The notes below the pieces were generated by a model. It was not told the DNA's origin and ran no database searches. It saw only the letters and a program-made list of their open reading frames with translations. DNA of 64,000 nucleotides from Melieria omissa (taxonomy: Eukaryota; Arthropoda; Insecta; Diptera; Ulidiidae): assembly GCA_963971225.1 (NCBI GenBank), contig OZ020267.1:108773892-108837891 (forward strand), read 5' to 3'. Position 1 is the first letter of the stretch; the number at the start of each line of letters is the position of its first letter. The translations under genes were made by a program, and so were the position numbers. Shown here one piece after another: positions 45,460-57,000 of this stretch.

Positions 45460-46830
45460 ATATAGTTTTTTATTCACAATATTTTCGACTTCATTTTAAT
45501 AAAAATAATTTATCATTTCGTTTGTTTCTTAAAGCATTTCATATTTAATATTTTCCTTTTTTAATTCATTGTTTTTTGTTGTTGTTTAGGTGTTTCTGAA
45601 AAGAACTTTGTATCTCAAAAAATTGTTTGCTGTTTTTGTTTATTTTTAATAAGCAATCTAAAAAAATCTAATGAATGTTTTTTACTTTTAACCTGTTTTT
45701 CTAATTCTAATGCTAAATATAAAAAATTTTTTTTTTTTGTTTTTTTTTTTGTTTTACAAATTTTTTCCAAGTATATTTTGTTTTGGTTTATTTCTGAGAA
45801 GTTTTTCAATTTTTTTTAATTTTCTGCTGCTTTGATTAATTTTATATTTAATTTTAAATTAATTTAAAAGCATTTTATAACTAAAAATTTTACTGCCAGT
45901 ATTTTTGTGTTCTAAAAATCATGTAATACATTTTTTGTACTAACTTTTTTTAATTTTTGGCTGTTTTAATTTATTTTTATAAAGCATTTTAAATCTATTA
46001 AAAATTTTGCTATCGTATGTTTTTTTATTTTTCTTTGTTTTACTTTATGTTTAAAAAACATTTTATATCGAATATATTTTTTCATGTTTTTTTTTTGTTG
46101 CTTTGGCTAGTTTCTTAAAATTACTTTGTATCTAATGCAATTTTGTATTGTCTATTTTTTGTTTTTAATTTTTCGTTGTTTTAGTTTATTTTTACAAACA
46201 GTTTATTTTATTTTATTTTATTTTATTTTATTTAATTTAATTTTATTTTATTTTATTTTATTTTATTATTTTATTTTATTTTATTTTATTTTATTTTATT
46301 GTATTTTATTTTATTTTATTTTATTTTATTTTATTTTATTTTATTTTATTTTATTTTATTTTATTTTATTTTATTTTATTTTATTCTATTTTATTTTATT
46401 TTATTTTATTTTATTTTATTTTATTTTATTTTATTTTATGTTATTTTATTATTTTATTTTATTTTATTTTATTTTATTTTATTATATTTTATTTTATTTT
46501 ATTTTATTTTATTTTATTTTATTTTATTTTATTTTATTTTATTTTATTTGATTTGATTTGATTTGATTTGATTTGATTTGATTTGATTTGATTTTATTTT
46601 ATTATATTTTATTTTATATCTATTGAAATTGTTTTTATCATATTTTTTTTAATTTTTTCCCGAATAATTTTGCGTTGCTTTCGTTTATTTATTTTTACTG
46701 TTTTTTCCTTTATTTTGGTTTTTCTTTACACGAAATGTTAGTATTTGTATTTGATTGTTCGTTCTTAAGACTTTTTTTATATCTATTAATATTTTTCAAA
46801 AATATATTTTTCTTAATATTTGTCTCAAAA
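45460..46830. repeat. Decayed T-rich tandem array enclosing the TTTTA tract
   Basis: Phrases like GCATTTTATATCTAAT, TTTTTAATTTTTTGTTGTTT and TAGTTTATTTTTA recur every ~80-130 bp on both sides of the pentanucleotide tract. The tract appears to have expanded from a TTTATTTTA junction inside one unit. Confidence 0.5.
46203..46618 (+). repeat. TTTTA pentanucleotide microsatellite with TTTGA segment
   Basis: About 340 bp of TTTTA repeats with few interruptions, followed by ~9 units of ATTTG (46545-46590) and further TTTTA units. The long Phe-Ile-Leu-Tyr frames across it are spurious. Confidence 0.95.
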
Positions 46831-46839
46831 ATTTCATAG

Positions 46840-49080
46840 GAAAAATTTTCTTTCAAATGTTCTTACCCACATATTTTTTAAACTCTCAATATTTCTTCTC
46901 TTGTCTTATCTGCCAGCAAAGTTCACACATTTTAGTGCCAATTGTTTTCCCTCTTTAAACACACACACACACAAATACAAACATCACTTTTACACTCATA
47001 CATGTTGGAATTTCTTTCGTAAAAAAAAAATTAAAAAACAACAACAACTTCTAGTGCATATTACGTATTGTGAGTAAGCAAAAAATTAGGTGCCTAAATT
47101 CTATTGATTTATGATACTAAGCGAAAATTATGCAAACCAACAACTTTTCTACTTTCCATGTGAAAACACACAAAAACTTTAAATTAGAATTGGCCTATTC
47201 AATGGGACATGAAAAAAAAGGGATTATTGAAAAAAATAAAATAAATAAAATGATATGATACGATGCAAGTCTTTTCCGAAAAACTAAAACATCTTTAGCG
47301 CAACAAAACTACAAAAGCAAATGAAAACTGTCTGAATCCACAGCTACACACACACACACACACAACAAGTGTCCAATTAACTAAAGCAACAAATATTTAA
47401 GTAGCTACCGACGCTAGCAAAACAAAACAAAAAACCAAACTAACAACCAGCAACAACTGTTTTGAACGCAACAATGCAATTAAACCATATAGACTACAAC
47501 AGCTGTCTTTCGAAGAATCCCCACACATAAATAGTATTGAACAAAATTCCAAAAATAAAAATTTCATAAAAATGCAAGAAAACAGCAAAAACAAAAAACC
47601 AAAATCGTTCGATTGTGTTGAAAGGCTACAAAGTCAGCGCTGCAGTTAAAAAGCAATTAAGGAAATTCAGCCTACAAGTATGTTAGAGAAAAAGGCCCTC
47701 TTAGGCCACAACAAGAGCAAAGTTTGATTGATTAAGAATCCAAACTCTCCATTGAAATGAAAGGCTACAAAGTCAGAGCTGTTGTCAAAAACATTTGAGA
47801 AAATCAGTCCACAGATAACTATGAGAGCAAAAACAGCCTCATTGGCCAAAACAATAGCAAAGGCTGTCCAGTTAAATTTAGGACTAAAAGTATGCCAGTA
47901 AAACAGAATGTTAACCACAACAAATACACATGTTTGCTTTTTTGAATGACATACATTTAGGCTGAATTTACTGATTTATTGCTCATGTATTGGAGTTGTT
48001 CATGTAGCCAATCATTTTTAAGTTATATGAATTGACTCAATCAACTCAAAGATCGCAACTAATAAAAATGCAATGCAAACCATAACTTTTGCCAGCTTAA
48101 GTGCGTATGAAAGATATTCAACTCATAGTAGGACAACAAACAAATTATATAGAAAAAAACAACTAACAACAAAACACAAATATGATATTGATTAGACTTA
48201 AGCTAGCGCGTGTTTTAAAAAGGGAAATAATTGGAAGTGATGCACTGACAGATATTCGAATGTATGTAAAGTAAGCCAGAAAAACCATGGTGAGCAATGA
48301 AAAAGAGTTCTTAGTTTGTTGTGGCAAAGCAAAGTGACACAATTTTAAATTAAAAATATATTTAAATTAAATAAACAGTGCCTTAGATAATGAAAGCGAA
48401 ACAATGTGCATGTAAATGATGATAAAAATCATAAAAAATTCAATTGAAAAAATAATTGAAAAGTACATTTATATATTGTAATGCAAATTTGTCACATTTC
48501 TGTTGTAACAATTCAACTTTTTTTCTAGTGTGTGTGTGTATGTATTAACAATTTCAATACGTATTTTTGTAGTTATTCAAATTTTTTAATAATTAACGCA
48601 AATTCAAATACAGTTGTATGTCTTTGGTTTTGATTCTTTAATGCTGATGTTTAGTGGAGAAATCATATAAATATTTTGTTTAGTTGAAAAAAAATGTATT
48701 TGCATTTTTTCAATAACTTCTTGGACTGACGCGTTTTAGTATTTTTTGTTCATATTTTTTGTTCATATTTTTTTTATATTTTTAAATATTTTGAAGAAAT
48801 TTTTCAACTAATTTATGTAAACTGATTTCATAGCATATCAACGTTTTATATGCTTTAGTTGACTCCAGTAGAAAATTTTTGACAGAAATGGGCTAAACTG
48901 ATTTCAAGCTTGAAAGTCTGAATTAAATAAACTTTACAACTGAAGAAAGCACAAAAACTGAGACTAGGACAACCAATTGTAGATAATCTTCAGCAGTTTA
49001 AACGAAATCACCAACAAAGAGGGTTTTTAGTCTAAATCAAATAAGTTTGATGGAAATGAGCTGAACTCATTTCATGCTTA
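46840..49080. other. Noncoding region, no supported gene
   Basis: AT-rich with CA runs near 46960 and 47347. A ~110-bp direct duplication occurs near 47620-47730 and 47760-47850 (AAAGGCTACAAAGTCAG, then GAAAATCAG-type, then GAGCAAA). No gene is supported. Confidence 0.45.
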
Positions 49081-49082
49081 TG

Positions 49083-50350
49083 CCAGGTATATCAGTATGA
49101 AGTGAGCCTTTTTTGCGAAAATAAAACACTTATTTTTAATGGGAAAGTAAAAAACATTTTATTCAAAGTATTAGCATTTGCTAGCCACACATTTTGTCCA
49201 TCTTTCAGGCAATTTGTGGACACCGCGCCAATAGAATTGTTTGTCTTTTGAATCAAACCAATCAGACACCCAATTTTTTACTTCCTCGTAGGAATCGAAG
49301 TGCTGTTCAGCCAATGCGTGTCCCATCGATGAAAACAAATGGTAGTCGGAAGGAGCCAAGTCTGGTGAATACGGCGGGTAGCAGCTCCCAGCCAAGTGCT
49401 TTGATTGTATTCTGAACCGGTCTTGCTTTGTGTGCATTGTCATGGAGCAAAATTACCTTGCCGTGTCTGTCTGGCCCATTCTGTTCGTTTTTCGATCAAT
49501 GCATGGTTCAAATTGATCATTTGTTGTCGGTAGCGATCAGTATTAATGGTGTCGCCAGGTTTTAACAACTCGTAATACACCACGCCACTCTGGTCCGACC
49601 AAACACACAGCATTGTCTTCTTGCCGAATCGATCTGGTTTTGCAGTCGATGTTGAAGGTTGTCCCATGATGTTTTCAGTTTAGGATTCTTAAAATAGATC
49701 AATTTTTCATCGCCAGTAACAATTCGATGCCAAATTGATTTTCTTTCGTGTCTTTGAAGCAACATTTCAGAAGTGTTTTTTTTTCGGTTTTCCATCTGCC
49801 TTTCATTCAATTCATGTGGCACCCATTTTCTACACTTTTGGATCTTTCCCATAGCTTTTAAACGGACAGAAATTGTTGCTTGTGCAACATTTAACATTTC
49901 TGCCATTTTCTTTTGACTCAAAGTGTCATCTTTATCCAATATCGTTTGCCATTCGGCGTCTTCAAACTTTTTTGGTGGTCTTCCACGTTCTTCATTTCTC
50001 ACATCAAAATCATTATTTCTCAACCGTTGAAACCATCTTTTGCATGTTGCTCTTGATAGAGCATGATCACCATATGCCTCGAAAAGCATTCGATGCGACT
50101 CTGCAGCACTTTTCTTCAAATGAAAACAAAAAATTAATGCTTTCCGCAAATCATCACTATCTGGTATAAAATTCAACATTTTTAACACGACGAAAAATAT
50201 GATGTTGTTTGTTCAATGACTTGATGTATACTAAATATGCTTGACAGATGTCATAGCAAAAAAACAAAAAAAAATTAAGGCTCGTTCACAGCAAATATTC
50301 CCTATCGAGACATTTGTATCTTGAGGCTCACTTCATACTGATATACCTGG
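49083..50350 (-). mobile_element. mariner element, mauritiana-type, complete but inactive
   Basis: The element is 1268 bp with perfect 27-bp terminal inverted repeats (49083-49109 and 50324-50350) beginning CCAGGTATATCAGTATGAAG. The CCAGGT start resembles Mos1 ends. TA follows the right end, while the left flank reads TG, so one target base may have mutated. The length matches mariner. The transposase on the minus strand is broken (see 49171-50188). It inserted at the edge of a SINE at 50351. Confidence 0.9.
49171..50188 (-). pseudogene. mariner transposase, frameshifted
   Basis: The N-terminal part (50188 to ~49690) carries the HTH DNA-binding region (AAESHRMLFEAYG, CKRWFQRLR), the linker WVPHELNERQ and the first catalytic Asp (IVTGDE). 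The reading frame then shifts near 49690, again just before the HDNA motif (~49445), and again near 49390, before YSPDLAPSDYHLF with the third Asp. All three catalytic aspartates (D,D34D-type) remain, but at least three small indels break the frame. The sequence is closest to Mos1-like mariners. Autonomous activity is not expected. Confidence 0.88.
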
Positions 50351-50475
50351 TAATTCTCATCTACTTCTTTGGGATAGCAATGAAAGTAACCGCGCCAGTT
50401 TAACCAGCTTGAACTAGGAATCGAACCTAAAGGCTCTAGGCTTGAAAAACCCAACCCAGCGTCTTACCAAACAAA
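50351..50475 (-). mobile_element. tRNA-derived SINE, minus-strand, next to mariner
   Basis: The reverse complement has a tRNA-like head (TTGGTAAGACGCTGGGTTGG), a good B box (GGTTCGATTCC) and the body CTGGTTAAACTGGCG and GTAGATGAGAAT. It ends exactly where the mariner begins, so the mariner inserted into or beside it. Confidence 0.65.
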
Positions 50476-50479
50476 ATAG

Positions 50480-52500
50480 ACCTATACTACTCTCACATTA
50501 ACCAACTTTGACTCAACTCTCACAGAGCCCAACTCGACTAGTTCAGCAGTAATTTCTTACTAGTTGTCACTTAATGCCACTCTAAACTAATTTTAAATTT
50601 GTTTACAAAATATTTTTATAATTTTTTCTTAATTTTTAGAAATATTTTTTCTGTTTTCTAATGATATCCAAAAAAAATAAAAAATAAAATTAAACATTAC
50701 GGAAAATCTTCCAAATTGTGTTCAAATGCCTTTGAGCGCTTATTGCTTCCACTAAATACTTTGCTACCTCAGTTCTGTTCTATAGTTAAATGCAGTTCAA
50801 TCCATGTTTTCATAACTTATACTTAAGTTGATAGCAAAATGCTTTCAACAGCCACTTGGCCATAATTTAGTTGTACTACTTTCAATACGATTCCTACTGC
50901 TTAGTTCTTAGTTCTAATTCCTCGCATTTCTTATTATTTAGTTTTCCTGAGTTCATTCTGTTTTAGAAAATTTTAAATATTTTAACTATGCACAATCGAT
51001 TGTGGTATAGTTCTAGCATACTTTTGGGCGCATAAGTTCATTTATACTTATTGCAAATTTTAGCGCCCATAATTATGCATGAAATTGTTGAACATTATTT
51101 TGCTAGAAATAAATAATAGTTTCCAATTTTTATATAAGCCACTGACCACTCAAATTGATTAACTGTGCGCTTTTTTAAATGTTTGAGTTTGAAGAAAGAA
51201 TTGCGAGATTTCAAGCGTTTTTGTGAAACAAACTTAACTGATTTGTATTGTAAATGATTTGAATGTATACTAAAAAGTTATGCTTCTAAATATTCAAAAA
51301 CATACACACACACACACACACACGTCTAACTTAAATATTTACTAACTTAAATAATATTGATTATAAATTTTATAAAAACTAAATATTTATGCCAACTTGT
51401 GTAAACACAAAATGGCCTTTGCTTCACTTGCTTTTGAATTTTTTTATTGTCTTACAACTCACTGACCATTTAGTCTTCAATGGTTACATAAAATAATTTG
51501 CGCCAATATGTATTAAGTTAATAAATATATTTCTGTATGTATGAATTTCCTGCAACTTCAGCCTTTAGCTTCTAATTAGTTAGTAATTAAGTTGTCAACT
51601 TGTTCAATATTTATTTTACAGCCAGTAAAGTAATTTCACCCTTTTCAATGATTTATTAAAAAAACAAACTTTAAGTATAAAATAAAAATTGTTTAAAATT
51701 TGTTTAATAATTTCCACATCAAATGTTGATGTGTTTATGTTATTGATATGCTGATACTTATTGTAAATTTTAATGCTGTATGAATTGAGTAAATGGTGAA
51801 GAGTTCGAATTAAAAAACAACAACAACAACAACACACACAAAATAGCAAACAAAGTGAAAATAAATCGTATTAATAAAAAATGAAAATAAAAATCAATGA
51901 ACAATAAAAAACCTAAAGTATTTGAATTTTTAGGGAGAGGTTTTCTTTTTAAAACGATGATTTTTTCTATTTAGAACGACTCTCAATTCATTTAAGGCGA
52001 AACACCTAAACGACTGCAGCCAGTTGCGCACGGAAGAGGGGGTTCAAACCCCTTAATAAACATTTTGGGTCGGAGATAAGGTTTCAAATAATATTGGGTC
52101 CAAAAGTTGTATAAGGAACTCCCTAAAATTAGGTCCCTTGTACGCCACTGACTACAGTCCTCAATTTTTCACCGCCCCGAACTGAGTTACTTCCAGTTTA
52201 TAAAGCTGAACTTCTCAAGTTCCGAAGCAAATGCTTGGGCTGTCTTCTTTTCACTAAGAGCTGAGTAAAGAGCTGCACAAACGGTTCTATTGGGCACACT
52301 TCATTACTGCACAGTACTATCAAGTACTGTACTTCAGTGTTGCGGTGACAGCAAATTCAAATGCTCAATAGTTCTATTCTGCAACAAAACAAGCACTGCA
52401 TTATTCAAAAACCTTTTCGCTACAGCAGCGACAGTGCTTGTGTTCTGTTGTGAAGCAAAACATCAAAGCAGAAAACTATAATGAGTAACGGTAAATCACA
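50480..52500. other. Noncoding region, no supported gene
   Basis: AT-rich, with a (CA)n run at 51303-51323. Sequence at 52010-52150 (GGGGGTTCAAACCCC, then a CCACTGACTAC end) may be a relative of the G-run MITE family. No gene. Confidence 0.4.
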
Positions 52501-52505
52501 GCAAG

Positions 52506-52578
52506 CACACCGAGTGAAGTAGAACTTCTACTTCACACCGAGTGAATCAGAACTTCTACTTCACACCGAGTGAAACAG
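52506..52578 (+). repeat. 28-bp tandem repeat (CACCGAGTGAA ... CTTCTACTTCA)
   Basis: Two and a half units. Each contains GAAGTAGAACTTCTACTTC or a variant, itself nearly palindromic. Related TTCTACTTCAGTG words recur at 52728-52800. Confidence 0.75.
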
Positions 52579-52579
52579 A

Positions 52580-53230
52580 CTTCAATAAATATGGCAAAAA
52601 CATGTTTTAAACCTGTATTTTTTTACATTAATGTTGTTGTAATGCTTGAAATGCATCCCAGATTCCATACAAAATACCAGAAACAAACATCAGCTACTCC
52701 GATCGTACAAAACAAAACAATAAAAATGTTCTACTTCAGTGCTTCACTTCATTCTTGTTCTACTTCAGTGTTGTTCTACTTCAGTGTTGTTCTATACTTC
52801 AAGGTGCTTCAAGTTCTATTGGCGTTGGCTTGCAAGTAATTTTTATAGTGCTTGCGTACTTTCTTTAGCGCTGACACATAGTTCAGTTTAAATGGCTCAG
52901 TTGTCACTAACAGACAAGAGGGAAAACTTAAAGTAGTACCTACATTTCTTCTAAAAGAGCCACGAATCTGGATTCAGCTTTATCTCTGGCTGACTAAACT
53001 AAAGGCTCCATTTACCACTCGAACCACATATAAAAAATTCTTAAACTGGAGGAAGAAGCATGTAGCTTTCTTCAAATTACCAAAATATATTTTTATTACT
53101 AATATCTATTGCAGACTTTTAGGCACAAAAAACAGGGAAACTCTCAATGTTTTTCTATCTATTTCAATATCTCCCCTAAAAAGTCTTAAAAACAAATATT
53201 AAACAACAACTTATAGCATATTTTGTAGTA
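52580..53230. other. Downstream flank of obst-E, no supported gene
   Basis: Short frames only. TTCTACTTCAGTGTTG is repeated at about 52755-52790. Nothing else is recognised. Confidence 0.4.
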
Positions 53231-53232
53231 AA

Positions 53233-53238
53233 TTTTAG
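53233..53238 (-). terminator. Polyadenylation signal, distal obst-E terminal exon
   Basis: AATAAA on the minus strand, about 165 bp after the stop codon of the exon at 53404-54074. Confidence 0.5.
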
Positions 53239-53403
53239 CGCCTTTATTTCATAAAAACAATCATAGCACACTTTATGGGCCAACAACAACAATGGAGCAC
53301 ACTTTTCTTCACACATCAATAGTAGCGTGAACAAGTGAATGAATAAAGCTTTCGTCAAGCCAATAAAATTAGCTCAGCAGCACTACATTTCTCCTTCAAA
53401 CGC

Positions 53404-54074
53404 TTAGGCCACGTTCGCTTCGAGCTGCCTGCTGCGCACATCGCGCAGACGCGCATAACACTCCGGCACGTGCGTGTAGAAGTCGCATAGTTTGGTCTCC
53501 GGATTGAAGGCCAAATACTTTCCGCAACTGTAGAGACGCGGATGACCGTTGACGCACACAAAGTACTTCTTGCAACTGTCGGGATGGCTGAAGTAACGCA
53601 GATGACCTTCGGGGCCCACGTCCACGTCGCGTTCGTCATCATCGGACGCATCTGGCGGCGGACACTTGAAGCTCAGGTAGGCCTCGGCATTGCAGTCGGC
53701 CACTAGATCGGGCCAGTCGCACTGGTAGCTCTCCACATTGAAGGCCAGTCCCTCGGGGCACTTGGTAATGGTGACCACACCGTGCGCACAGTTCTTGTAG
53801 ATGCCGCACTTGGTGGCATCGCCCGATGGGTAGAAGCCAAACTGGCGCGGACAGTCGGCAGTAGCGTTGGCTGGCTGTAGGCGTGCGCGCTCTTTGCAGG
53901 TGGTGAACGGTGCATAGGTGCAGTCGCCTGTGGACTTGCTGCGCTGATGGAACAGCAAACCGTCGGGGCACAGTTTCTCCTCGGACACGCCGTCCTTGCA
54001 CTCGGTGTAGGCGTCGCACTGTTCGTCGTTGGCAAAGCGACCGTTTTGCTCGGGGCATGAAGGTGCGGCAAAGG
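53404..54074 (-). CDS. obst-E: obst-E distal alternative terminal exon (isoform B)
   Basis: The acceptor CTACCCGCACACAG precedes 54074. The exon codes 222 residues plus stop, completing an Ala codon with the exon 1 G. Three chitin-binding domains, 18 cysteines: first from CPEQNGRFANDEQC, second containing CPRQFGFYPSGDATKC, third containing YFSHPDSCKKYFVC. An acidic linker (DASDDDERDVDV) precedes the third. It is only partly identical to the proximal exon, so the duplication is old. The motif complementary to the intron 1 repeats lies at 54182-54202, about 107 nt upstream. Confidence 0.88.
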
Positions 54075-57000
54075 CTGTGTGCGGGTAGGGGAATGTGTGA
54101 ATTAGAAGTTAATTTATAAGTTTTGGTATAGACGAATTTGGTTTTTAATGAGTCAAAATTGCATTGGCTCAACAAGAAACAAAAGACTGAAGCAACAAAC
54201 TTCATGCAAATTAAACGAAATCATATTAGTTTTGTAGTACTTTGCATTTATTTTGAAAGATTTCATTGCGAGCACAAAAAGCAGAGAGACAGAGAGTGTC
54301 AAGATTCTTCACTATGGACTAGAAAACTACAACAAATAAAACATTTGTGCGTTTAGGCGTCGCACTCAACCGCTGCGTTGGCTGTTCCCAGCAGCAGCGG
54401 CGGCGGACAGACGCGCGTTCTTGAGGTCGGCGCCGCGCTGTCGCACCGCTGCACTGCACGATGGCACATTGTCAATGTCGTCGCATGTATTTGTTTCCGG
54501 ATTGAAGGCGCTCGCCTCGTCGCAGGCAATGCGGCGCGGACGACCCTCGAGGCAGATGAAGTACACTTGGCAATTCTCGCTGGACGGGTAGAATTGATAT
54601 TCCTCCTCGGGCTCGCCAATAAAGGCGCCCTTGAGTGCAGCGGGCGGTGGCGGACACTTGAAGCCGAGGAATGCTTCGGCATCGCAGTCGGGCACCTGAT
54701 CGGGCCAGTCGCACTTGTAGTTGTCCTTGTTCCAGGCCAGACCCTCGGGACAGTCAAACACATAGCCACGTCCGGATGCGCAGTTCTTGAACTGGCCACA
54801 GTGCTTCGAGTCACCCATGGGATAGTAGCCAAACTGATGCGGACACTCCTCGGTGGGCTGTGCGGACTGCAGACGCGCTTGTGGCTGCGAGCACTCGACA
54901 TCAATGGGATAGCTGCACGGATAGCCGGTGGACTTTTCATTGTAGAGCAGACCGTCGGGACAGAGTTTCTCCTCGGCTACGCCGTTCTTGCACTCGATGT
55001 AGGCATCACAGGAGCCGGACACGGGCAGTGTGCCGTTGGGTTCGCGGCACTGTGCGTGCGCTGCAAGTTCAGAAAGAGAGAGAAGAGAATAAAAAGGAAT
55101 TCATTAATACTATTTGATTGTATTAGCTTACTTACAATTCAGTGATGGGTTGTGAGCGAGTCTTAAGAAACTTGTCAAATTGGTTTTAGATATTTTTTGT
55201 TAATTACTTTCTTTTTCGTTTTGATTTGATGAAACATAGTGATGAGTGTGGAACTTGGGTGACGTTGACAGAAACTTGACCTTAGAGATAAGTTGGGAAG
55301 TTTAACATTTAAACTATTTAAAGTGATTTTGCATATTGAAACACTTTGAATTGCATTGAATTATGTCTTAACTTGAAGCACACTCGGCAATAACACAAGC
55401 AATTTTAGTATTCAGGCAGCACAATTTTATAGATGAATAATTTTTTAATTAGTAGCACAGAAGAGGTAGATATGTGCTCTGTTAATTCCGAACGCTACTG
55501 CATAATAAACCAATTTTATTTATTCATAAAAGGAACTACTACAGTCAAGACTAAGTAAGACATATAATTTCACAGTCAAGACAGTTTAGATTATAACACA
55601 GCACAACAAAAAACACTTTTTTTCTGTTGCATGGAGTTTTTCTACTGTTTCTTACTAATTTGGGTGCGTTGATTTCAAATCTATCTTCAGATTTTTTTCT
55701 AGCAGCTCTAGTTTGTGAGATATAGGTACCGTGTCATTTTTTCAGTTTTTCCTCTACTTTTTCCATATTTTTGATCGTAATTTCTAAATCAAAAAACCGA
55801 TTAACATGATTTTCACCTTATTGCACTAAAAACACCGCTCGGCTTCTTTCCCGATGCAATTTATTTTTAAAAGTTTTAAAATTCCGCGGTAAATGGACCT
55901 CAAAGTCGGAAAGTATGGAATTTTAAGGCGTTTTCCTTGATGGTCAAAAACATACAAATTTTTTGTAAAACAACGAGTTAGGTGTATAATGAAAGTCGAC
56001 ACATCAAGCAAAAAAACACAGCCAAATTATTTGGCGAAATACACATTCGCATCGAAATAATAGCAAAAATGTACCATAACCATTTTCATTACTTTTCATA
56101 CTTTTTCCTTAAAAAATTCTGGGCCTGAAAATATGCAAAGTATTTAATTTTTTTCATTTCAAACAAATCAAAATCTTTTTGTTTTTTGCTTGTATTCCAG
56201 ACTATAAATGGAAACATATATAATAGCATATTTTGAGGCTCCTAATTTTTAAGGAAAAAGTATGAAAAGAGATGAAAATCGCTATGGTAAAGTTTTGTTA
56301 TTATTTCGATGCGAATGTGTATTCCGCAAAATAATTTGGCTGTGTTGTATTGCTTGATGTTTCTTCTTAAGATATTCATATACGTCGTAACTTGATTTAT
56401 GAAACATCTGTACAATTTTCGCCATCAGAAAAAACTCCTTGAAATTCAATATTTTCCTAATTTGAAACCTTATTAAAACGCCCATTTAGAACGCATACAA
56501 TTGATTAATGTCAGAAAAGATGGCGTGAAATGCTGTAAGTGCAACGATGCGATGAGGAAGAAGTGGAAACGATCCAACACTACCTGTGCCACTGCCCGGC
56601 TCTGCAGGAACGCCGACTCCGTACCTTGGGGTCAAGGTTCCTGGTAGACTTGGCCTGCGCAGCAGTAGTTGAAATATCGGATCTACTCTCCTTCATCAAG
56701 GGGTCGAATTGGTTTGCCCCGAACTGAGAGCCACTGGTTAGCTCCAGAATCTTCCATGAAGGGATTCACAATGGGCCATTTTGGCCTCCGAGTGGAAGTG
56801 CTGCCCTTGGGACGCACACACCCTTCCCTACCTAACCTAACCTAACGATATTTAAATCATGTCGATAGGATTATTGGTTCAGAAATTACAGTCGAAAACG
56901 AGAAAAAAGCCGAGAAAAATTCGAAAAAGTGATACGCCCATTTTTTGCGAAAACTAGAGCTGTTGCATAAAAACGGAGTATGGTTTTGAAAACAACTTTG

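Noticed and set aside
46126..46556. Long Phe/Ile/Leu/Tyr-rich open frames
   Set aside because: They are translations of the TTTTA microsatellite, not a protein gene.
54378..55145. 255-codon plus-strand frame
   Set aside because: Antisense shadow of the obst-E proximal exon, whose minus-strand frame has 18 ordered cysteines and splice sites.
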